Shown here: piece after piece, positions 56,332 to 64,000 of the stretch
Numbering within the stretch: position 1 is the stretch's first letter
Layout: each line of letters begins with the position of its first letter
DNA from: Gnetum montanum
Lineage: Eukaryota > Streptophyta > Gnetopsida > Gnetales > Gnetaceae
Direction: 5' to 3'
NCBI GenBank assembly: GCA_015680685.1
Contig: MNCI01005364.1
Location: forward strand, 188,261 to 252,260
Length of the DNA stretch: 64,000 nt
Made by a program: the position numbers and the translations under genes
The notes under the pieces: generated by a model
Told to the model about the DNA's origin: nothing
What the model saw: the letters and a program-made list of their open reading frames with translations, nothing else
Database searches by the model: none

Positions 56332-59178
56332 TTACAAAATTAAAAAATTTGAAAAATTGCAAAATTGTAACTTTATTTGGCTCGTGTGATTCCAGGTGGC
56401 AGTCGCTCCTCCAAGGGTTACTTTCCCTTGTCTTGTGCTCCAGGTTTTGGGATTTGATGATGTTGAAGTAGTGCCTGGAGTTTTTCCTCTTTCGTTCGAG
56501 GATCCTATGCTATCCATGCTGACGCTCCAATGTTTGATGGAGTCAACACCTCCCATGGGCACGGTAGTTGTGGGAACATCTTATTTGCCTTGATGTACCA
56601 GGTCGCAAACAACCATCCTTCCTCCTCATAGGCTCTGGATTTTTCCTTGTATTCTTGAAAATATGTAAGTCATCAAGCTAAGTCCACTGCAACATCTTTT
56701 TATCTTTAGTAGCTTGCTTTAACCACCTATAGTTCAAAATTTGCAACCTCTAGTCTCTACAATGTTTTCTTGTGCTTTGCAAATTTTTTTTCATACTTGG
56801 CGTAGGTGGTAGCTACCTGTCTTTCGAGCTCTATCCTCAAGCACTCTGCTGTCAACATGGCTAGATTGGCATATCATAGGTTTGTCAACTCCATGTACTC
56901 TGTGAGATCTTGAATTTTTAGGTCCCAGCTTTTAAGTTCTGCTTGGTGGAAAAATGCATATGTGTCCAATATGGCCCGAAAATCAGTGTGCTGAGCACTG
57001 AAGGTGTTGATGTGGGCCTTGGCCATATGGATCTCTTTTTCTATGACTTTTTTGTACATTCCCACTTGGTCTCTAAAATGCTCTTAAACTTCTCATGCTG
57101 CTTGGCCTCGTTTTTCCATGCGCTTATTTTGATGGCCGTCTTCTGACAGATGGTGCGTATCTCCTCCATTGAGAGGGTTCAATTCTCTCTAGCCAAATAG
57201 TTAATGTTTTGGTTGATCATGATTAATTATTCTTGTAATTGTTGAAAATTTTCTTCAAGAACATTCTTCTATTTCTCTGTAGTGGTCACCTAAAGATTGT
57301 TAGCAGTGAGTTGTTTATTCTCTTCTTATAAGGCTCTGAGTGCCTTGGTGTGCACGTAGGTTTATGCTTGTGCCTTGGAGGCATCCTTATCGGCCTTATC
57401 TTTCTCCTCTGCCACTCTTTTATTATCTGGCAAAAGTTTATTGAGTTGCTCTATCTTGAAGGTGTCCAGTTGGTTTGCGGGAACAAATTGAGATGGGTCC
57501 CGCTGTGCAACTTGTAGGGTGACAAGACTTTCCTGGAGTTTTTCCAACTCTGCTTCTACGTGCTCGACCTTGTTCTTTGCCATGACCAACTTCCCTTTGG
57601 GGGATATGAGGTCTGATTATGTTTCCATGACATCTTGTGGGATGTCAAACAAGGATGTCATTACTTATCCTATTGCAACAACTGATCAAGCACATCCTCA
57701 TGCTCCGCAGGAGTCATCGAGGGATCAGCTAGAGTTTAAGCATCATGTGATCCTATGAAGTCTACTGGTGGCACAACAGGGATGTTAAAGGTTTCTTTGA
57801 TGTGGTTTGTGACCACCTCTATAGCTCCCACTGCATCCTGGTGCTGCATAACCACCATTGTGGCCCCTTCACCAGTCTCCAATCACACTTGAAAGGATGC
57901 AACGTTCCTTGAGATCTGTTGTGACCAATGGGTCTCCCCTCCTCCTATCTGAATGGACACCTCACCCCATGTGTGATCTATAGAGACAGTGGGCTATATG
58001 ATATCGTCGATGACATGGAAGAGATTCGCATCATCATGACTTCTCCAACTGACCGTCTCAGCAATGGCCTTGAGATGGCTCATCGATGATCGATAATCTT
58101 GCGGCAGTGGCAGCAGTTGGTCTTGTTGGCTCATGATGGGCCCTACTCCTTATTGTTAACTGGGCCTCATGCTTGAAAGTTGGCTAGGCCTTGCAAGTTG
58201 AGTTGCAGTGGACCCCATCATATGTTCCTGCTCTTGCTCTAGCACCAATGTCTCATTAGCAATTTTCCTTGGAGTTGGTGGCTTTAGCAGTTCAACGAAC
58301 GAAGCATTTTGGGCTCTTTTGAGAACATCATTGGTGTACCCTAGGATACCAGCATGTTTACATAGCTTCTTGATGAGACAAGGGAAGGGCAACATGAAAT
58401 TCCCTGTCTTATGTTCTTTGAATCACCTTAAGATCTCCATGAGATATAGATGAGGCAAGTTAGCATTAAAATCTCCCATCAATATCGCACTTCTTCTTAT
58501 CGCATATGTTGATATTCTATTTAGTCTTTTTATGGGGAAGATGTTATAAGTACCAATCTTGAAGTATATTCTTTCTTCCAGCATTAAGTCTCCATAGGTC
58601 TTATCTTCTTTACCATACACCTTCTTCAACCACACCTTTCGTGCATCTGCATTGGAGCGAGTGGGAAGGTGAGCATCTTTTGGCCCCTTATTTGGAAGGT
58701 TTAACACTTTCAAAATGTTCTTGGCAAAAAAATCAACAGACACACCAACAATGTCAACTGTGTTTCCTTCTTCTTTATTGTGCCAAAATTGGTACATTTC
58801 TCCTAAGTACCAGGCACCACTTTCGGAGAGGATAGGCCATAATGGGAATCCTTTGAGCTGGTCCCTAATGAGCTCAAGAGCAAATTTCATGAAGAATCTA
58901 AAGTTTAATTCCATGATCACTGTAGTTGATGTGGACCTTTCACAGATGGCTTGAACACACTCCAAGGACAATGTGAAGTGTTGTTCCTGTTTAGGTGCTA
59001 CAGCAACTCCTCCTTCTACCTGTCCTGATTGTATCATAGTAGGAGTCTCTTGATGGATACTGAATGATTGCACCTCCTTCTCTGCACGTTGTTTGGCAGA
59101 TGCCTATCCTCTACCTCTCTTGGGTTGCTTGGACATACCTTGCGAGGGACCTTCTTGTTGTCCACGTTTTGGGGCCAT
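56332..59178 (-). pseudogene. Env-position ORF with plant-transposon-type domain and coiled coils (element C copy)
   Basis: The ATG at 59178 directly follows TGTGATTACAG, a strong splice acceptor. It opens with basic text (MAPKRGQQEGPSQGMSKQPK), one stop, then a 216-residue open stretch (59073-58423). This includes LNFRFFMKFALELIRDQLKG, EMYQFWHNKE and DIVGVSVDFFAKNILKVLNL, fitting the FY.N......V.G..VDFS...IN..L.LP pattern of putative plant transposon proteins. Then LPFPCLIKKLCKHAGI matches element E. The C-terminal half (57589-56870 and nearby) is strongly heptad-like (VEHVEAELEKLQESLVTLQV), with MAPRPKH-type E homology through LTEYMELTNL. It ends near 56332. It occupies the retroviral env position, but no clear signal peptide or membrane anchor was seen. 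Less broken than the E copy. Confidence 0.65.
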
Positions 59179-60862
59179 CTGTAATCACATAGGGCCAATC
59201 ATTAGTAAGGTTGTTTGCAAAAGTTAAGTTATACCTTACTTCTTACCTTAATGAATTTATTTTTTATTTCATGTGATTTAAAGTTAGGAATTTTTGTGAA
59301 AATGCCTCCAAAAGGTTTTGATATTTGGCCCACTTTTTGATTAGGTGGCTTCAAGGTTTAATTTCCCGGTATAGATGAGGAGATGAAATTGTTTTTGGCA
59401 CATATTTATCACTTTTTTATAATCAATTACCCTTGATAGTGTCCTTTAGATGATGAATTTAAAAAAATTTATGCATAGTTTGTAGTGTACCCCTCCCCCA
59501 TGACTAAGATGAACACTCTGAGTTTAGATAGGGTCAAATAGAATGAAAATTGGAGTGCTAGGGAGCAAATTATGGTTGGTTGAAATAAGAGATGCACAAG
59601 TCACAAGTCAGAAGAAAATTTGAAAAACTCCCTCGCATGAACAGTAGCAAATGANACAGGAAGGATGATAAGGGAAAGAAGAATGGTGCAATACAATACT
59701 CAGAGGGTATAAAATGATGTGAGGGTAATGTGTTAAGAGTGAAAATTACAAAAGTCACATAAGTGGGTCCTCCCCAAAGCAGGTTCCAACCTATAATGCC
59801 CTTATGTAACCACACCTTAAAATGTTCATAGGCACTAGAAGGGTTAAATGTAATCTACACCAATGCAACAAAACACACACATGTTAAATATCATTGCGAT
59901 GAGGTATGAATTCTATGCCACACAAGACACAAGTCAAAAATTCCCGGACAGCAAGATGAATGAATTGTATAAGGGATTGCAGAGATTGGGACATGAGGTA
60001 ACTGACCCAAGGAATCATGAATCTTGAGTGTAGGGCATGATTAATATGTCATTAGCCCATTGCTCCAAAATCAAGACCAAGTCCATTCCTTTGATCAGTG
60101 ATATCGCATTGTTTCATACCATGATACCCAACCATAAGAGTACCATGACAATAAGGCATATGATCACTTGGCGTTTCGTTCCAAGGAGGAGTGATTTGAA
60201 ATTTCTTTGCAACACTTTTGTCTTTATCTTTTTTTTTCTTTTTGTGTGACCACTTTGGCATACTCTTCTTATTTTTTTTGAATGCTTAATCCAGAGAAGC
60301 CACCTACCTTTAGGCATGGATGCATGTCTTTCTAGTGGGACCCCCTAGAATAGCATTGGTTTTTTTTTCGATTGAGTGCCTTTATTACTCTTACTCCCAT
60401 TTTGTGTTAGGTCTACAAGGATCATAGTAAAACCAAGTTGCCTAATAGCACCTACAGATGTCACCGAAAAGATTCCACAAGTCCCCTTGATGTCACACCC
60501 TGGTCATTCCTTCTTGGTCCATCACTCTTCACTTTGGGCATAATGAGCACAAAATTACTTTTAAGTTTTCATGATATCAAGAATATCATTGTACCTAGAG
60601 TAGGACCTCTTATTAATAGAATGGGTGAGTGGATGTTGTGAGCTCATTATCCAAATAATTAGTTACCTCAGACTCAATAGCATAGAACAACACCTCAACC
60701 AATGAGTCACATGAGTGTTTTATTCGTAGATGAGATTACTCATAAAAAGATAAAAAGACAGAAAGACAACAAGATAGATAATAAGTTAAAAAATGAAAAA
60801 CTAGAAAACAAAAAAAAGTGTAAAATTAAAGAAAAGGAAAAATTATTTATTAATCTTTCTTT
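59179..60862 (-). other. Element C noncoding block and leader of the env-position ORF
   Basis: Parallels the 3' noncoding blocks of A, B and E, for example GTCCCCTTGATGTCACACCC near 60480 versus the AAATCCCCTTGAAGTCACACCC region near 29790. A single N lies at 59655. A possible donor (CTAAAG|GTAGGT, minus strand, near 60305) is not conserved in E. Confidence 0.5.
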
Positions 60863-61625
60863 TTAGAATGGAGGATACCCTCCACAACTAAATGGTTGAG
60901 CATAGCTAGGATTAATAAATGAAATGTTGGGATCCTTGCATGTTGGAAATATTAGGACCTGGTCATACTTACCCCATTGGGGTTCACACACTTGGTTATA
61001 GTAAGCATAGTGGGGCAAGTTGTAAGATGTAGTTAATTGATGAGTGGTTGACCCACTATGGCACCCATGATCATAAGATGGTATGCAAGGATCAACATGT
61101 CTCCCCATGTGGCTATATTCATTAGGCCCCATATTTGTTGGAGTATTGATTGGTGGTCTTGATAAGGTAACATAAGGCATTGGTTTTGAAGAGGAAGATG
61201 CACCATAGTGTTGGGCTTGTGCTATGTTGGAAGGTGTAGTGGTCTCAGCACTATGTTGTGCCTTCTTACGATCATGCCTAAAGAAAGGATGCTTTCGATG
61301 TTGTGGAGAGTTCTCACTGCTATTGACAGTAGTAGCACAAGTGATGTTCGTGGGTTGGTGCTGTGATGCAAAACCTTCTAGGCAAACTAGTGGCAATGTA
61401 GAAGGAGGTGAATGATGAGAATATTGAGTTTGAGGAAAAGTATAATGTACCCAAGGTGGTTGTCCTGTTGGTGAGGATACAGGTTGATAGTATTGAGGAG
61501 AATAATAATAATGTGATGAGATAGAGTATGTTGACCCAGTTGGGGAAATAGGATATTGAACCTGATAGGTGCTTGGGTTCGGATGATATGAAGGGTGTAA
61601 CTAGTTTGAGGGTGGCCTACCCATG
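60863..61625 (-). pseudogene. Pro/Ser/Tyr-rich gag-linker-like ORF of element C
   Basis: The minus-strand start MGRPPSN at 61623 is followed by one stop. A long open run comes next, with SSHYYYSPQYYQPVSSPTG and, later, HYGASSSSKPMPYV, ending SCGGYPPF. Composition and position resemble the Pro/Gln/Tyr-rich linker after the gag knuckle in A and B. The stop falls at the same place relative to the noncoding block as in B. I read it as a linker fused to the tail by deletion of pol. No enzymatic motif. Confidence 0.45.
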
Positions 61626-61679
61626 AATAGGATTTTTGACACTGTGATCAAACACAGTGATGAGACGCGACTTGCACTG

Positions 61680-61800
61680 GGCCGCGATATCGCGTACGCG
61701 ATATCACGGCCGCCGCGATATCGCATCCCACGCGATATCGCGTACGCGATATCGCGTCTTACCCTGTGATATCGCGTACGCGATATCGCGTCCCGCCGCC
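61680..61800. promoter_or_regulatory. Palindrome array in U3 of LTR D
   Basis: The 20-bp perfect palindrome GATATCGCGTACGCGATATC occurs exactly at 61686-61705, 61734-61753 and 61768-61787, with extra CGCGATATCGC half-units between. It sits directly upstream of the TATA box, where enhancer sites are expected. Confidence 0.85.
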
Positions 61801-61805
61801 ATATC

Positions 61806-61813
61806 TATAAATA
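61806..61813 (+). promoter_or_regulatory. TATA box of LTR D
   Basis: TATAAATA in the context TCTATAAATAAGAGGTGGCAC, conserved in the LTRs at 33761, in B and, more loosely, in A and E. Confidence 0.75.
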
Positions 61814-62544
61814 AGAGGTGGCACTCCCTTCATTTGGATATCCTAGGCATAAAGTAGCGAAGCTCTGGCGGATTGATCACCCCAGAGATAGAATAATTTC
61901 CATGTGCCCGCAGTAGGAGTCTCAAAGTGAACGGATCTCTATTCGAGCGAATTGTACCTGAGCACATACTTGCGTGCGGCAATAAAGAAGAACTTTCTGA
62001 TAAACCTTGCAGCATGTGGACTAAGCTAAATAGGATTTAATTACTGTTGAGTTAAGTGTGACTACTTGGTAACCCAGTTCTCTCTTCAACTTTATCTCCT
62101 AGTATTGCGGAATGAGTACGATTTAATCACGAGCATTTAAGTGTGACTACTTGGTAACCCAGTAGTGTACCTAGGATCTGCACTTGGTGATTCCAGTGGC
62201 AATCGTGCATGAAGTTCAGGATGTGTACGGATGATAAAGGTCGGATACTCGTCGCACTTAGGCTAGATTAGACTCTCTTACCTTTTCCTCTTAGCTTAGA
62301 TTTAGTTAATATTATTTTCCACTACCTTCAGGAGTAGCGTAGAATTAGGACACATCATACACCTCATCTAGACTAAACCATACGTGACATATGCAAAACT
62401 AGTCTAGATGGGAAGACAGCGAACTGCGACCTAAGGCTAACTAATCTAGGTGCCACAACTAGTCCATCTGCGGAGTTCGACCGGATCGCGCGTGCGACGC
62501 TCGTTTCGTATGGTTGAGTGTAGGGGTACCTTGCCACTCATCAT

Positions 62545-62562
62545 TGGCGCCGTTGCCGGGGA
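62545..62562 (+). other. Element D primer binding site (tRNA-Asp)
   Basis: TGGCGCCGTTGCCGGGGA begins two bases after the LTR. It is complementary to the 3' end of plant tRNA-Asp, the usual primer of Athila-lineage elements. Confidence 0.9.
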
Positions 62563-62676
62563 TGGTGCTAGTTATCTAGATTAGTTATATCATACAAGGT
62601 CGCTGTAAAGGACTTAACGATATATCTTTTAGAAAGAAATAATTATTAAAAGTCACACGTAATTTCACACACAACA

Positions 62677-64000
62677 ATGGCCCTCCTACAAGACCACGAT
62701 AATGCCACACTTAGTGAGGAAATTCATTGGAGAACCAACGCATTAGCTGACAATGAAGATTGGAGTATTCAACCTTATGCAGGAGTTCCCTATGTTTATG
62801 AACACCCCAGCGATACTCAAGGACCCTCGTCATCCCACTCTAACACCTCTAGTAAGGATGAGACATCCCATAAAATGAGGAGGCCCGAAAGGCCTAGGAC
62901 CTTCTCAATAACTGACAAGAATTTGCTTGGGGATGATTGGAAGGCTTACAAAAGTCATAATGAGTTTTACAGTTCCTTCTCTTCCTCTACTTCTTCAACA
63001 TCAGATTGTGATACAGATGATTATTTTTCAAGGGATCGGCGTAGAACTAAAAATCGAGCTCATAAAGGAAATCAAGAACGCCAACCTAAACAAAGGCAAC
63101 ATCATCCCAACACACAAACACACAACTTACTTGGTGATGATGAACCCCTGCTGGCCACTAAGAGTCTAACGCAAATACAAGAGGCTATTCAAATCTCACG
63201 TAGGCATCGTAAAGAGAGCCGTCTACCCAGGCTCGATTTAAACAACTTTCCCAAGTTTCTAGGAGGCTATGATTCAGATCCGCAACATCATTTACAAGCC
63301 TTCTACGATGCTTGCACATGGAACAACATTGATAATGGGTGGTAAAAACTTAAGCTCTTCCCTATGACACTCGTTGGTCAAGCAAAAGTATGGTATAGAT
63401 CGTTAAAACCAAATTCAATACGACATTGGCCAACAATGGTAGAAGCTTTTAATGAAAGATATCAAACCTATGCAAGAGTGTCAGCCTTGAGGAAACAAAT
63501 CCAAGAGTGGAAACAAGCACAACATGAACCCTTGGACATGGCCTTAGAAAGATATTACACACTGTTAAACAACTGTCCAGGCCATGAGTTCTCCGAAGAA
63601 AGGCTAATGAATCATATCATTGATGGGCTACGTCATGAAACAAGAGAGACCTTAGGAATGTATGCCCAAGGTCAACTATACGAACTACGAACCCATCAAT
63701 TACAAGAGCTTATTAAGCGGGTAGCAAAAGAAGAAGGAGAACTAGCCAAATGGGAGAATGTTAAACGTTCTCAACAGGACCAAAATCCCAGCTTAGCAAG
63801 GGTCCATAATCATAAAGAGGAGAAATCCACTCACTTTAAGGAGGTGGAATCATCTTTCCCAAACCAAGAAACAGGACGGGACACCACGCAACAATCGAAA
63901 CAAAGGGTAGAAGATCATAAGAATAAGAGCTCAACTGCCAATTTCACATATCAATGTAACGTCTGTCTGTACGATCACCCCAAGGGCCAATGCCCAGTCT
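62677..64000 (+). pseudogene. Element D gag (one in-frame stop; runs off the window)
   Basis: Starts MALLQDHDNATLSEEIHWRT, 114 bases after the primer site. A Ser/Asp/Arg/His-rich disordered N-terminal part (to about residue 160) leads into DEPLLATKSLTQIQEAIQIS and the capsid-like core LQAFYDACTWNN. A TAA at 63343-63345 follows NGW. The same frame then continues open with KLKLFPMTLVGQAKVWYRSL, HWPTMVEAFNERYQTYARVS and LRHETRETLGMYAQGQLYEL, the retrotransposon gag signature. A zinc knuckle CNVCLYDHPKGQC (C-x2-C-x3-H-x4-C, 63955-63993) follows. Apart from that one stop, no break is seen, so it is a nonsense mutation or a base error. It would form the particle shell and bind the element's RNA. 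Confidence 0.85.

Larger units (their letters stand above)
55328..61657 (-). mobile_element. Element C: Athila-like element with env-position ORF, lacking pol
   Basis: The 3' LTR is 55328-56175. On the minus strand, reading right to left, a gag-linker remnant (61625-60863), the shared noncoding block (60860-59190) and the env-position ORF (59178 to about 56332) lead to the polypurine tract and LTR. No protease, RT or integrase is visible. Element D starts at 61658 and may have inserted into C, whose 5' part would then lie beyond the window. C itself interrupts the pararetrovirus-like fragment. Confidence 0.7.
61658..62543 (+). repeat. Element D 5' LTR
   Basis: 886 bp bounded by TGATGAG and CTCATCA. 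U3 (61680-61800) is packed with palindromes, followed by TATAAATA at 61806-61813. AATAAAG at 61981 is the likely poly(A) signal. GTGACTACTTGGTAACCCAG occurs twice (about 62069 and 62144), a short internal duplication. Confidence 0.9.
61658..64000 (+). mobile_element. Element D: Athila-like Ty3/gypsy element, 5' part
   Basis: A full 5' LTR (61658-62543), a clean tRNA-Asp primer site and a nearly open gag running off the window. CpG dinucleotides are abundant in its LTR and its motifs are undecayed, so it looks the youngest element here. Left flank is CACAG; the partner flank lies outside the window. Confidence 0.85.

Overview
This window reads as nuclear DNA of a large-genome seed plant. It is AT-rich and gene-poor, packed with nested and mostly decayed LTR retrotransposons. 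Only one convincing host gene is visible, an intronless leucine-rich-repeat receptor-like protein (36023-38848, minus). The age and degeneracy of many elements would suit a gymnosperm, but the sequence alone does not prove that.

Layout. 0.4-2.7 kb: a degenerate Ty3/gypsy pol on the minus strand. 3.5-9.1 kb: the 3' half of an Athila-type element (E, plus), with an extra env-position ORF, a polypurine tract and a 3' LTR. 9.36-9.54 kb: a probable tRNA-derived SINE flanked by 13-bp direct repeats. 12.16-27.37 kb: a decayed Tekay/Del-like chromovirus (F, plus). Its long 5' LTR is split by a Ty1/copia-type element (G, minus, 13.5-20.0 kb) that carries gag and an env-position ORF but no recognisable pol. 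Its 3' LTR is cut at 27.37 kb by an Athila-like element (A, minus). A runs to 33.76 kb, where it joins abruptly to an LTR of the same superfamily in the opposite orientation (33.76-34.65 kb). 36.0-38.85 kb: the LRR gene. 43.4-50.5 kb: a second Athila-like element (B, minus) with both LTRs and near-matching 5-bp flanks. 51.3-55.3 kb: an endogenous Caulimoviridae-like fragment (primer site, movement-protein-like, coat-like, zinc knuckle, protease), cut by Athila-like element C (minus, from 55328). From 61658 to the window end: the start of Athila-like element D (plus), with a complete 5' LTR, a tRNA-Asp primer site and most of gag.

Elements A-E share LTR ends (TGATGAG...CTCATCA or close variants), a G-rich polypurine tract and, where visible, a tRNA-Asp type primer site. 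A, B and C have lost integrase and more, yet keep the same 3' noncoding block, so they look like a non-autonomous family. E and C add a spliced-looking ORF before the 3' LTR, and the copia-type element G carries a related ORF.

The most notable points are ten nearly identical 24-residue LRR units in the host gene; CpG-rich perfect palindromes upstream of the TATA box in LTR D, with decayed counterparts in other LTRs; an env-position ORF family shared by two retrotransposon superfamilies; and the pararetrovirus fragment. All homology statements come from reading motifs by eye; no database search was possible.
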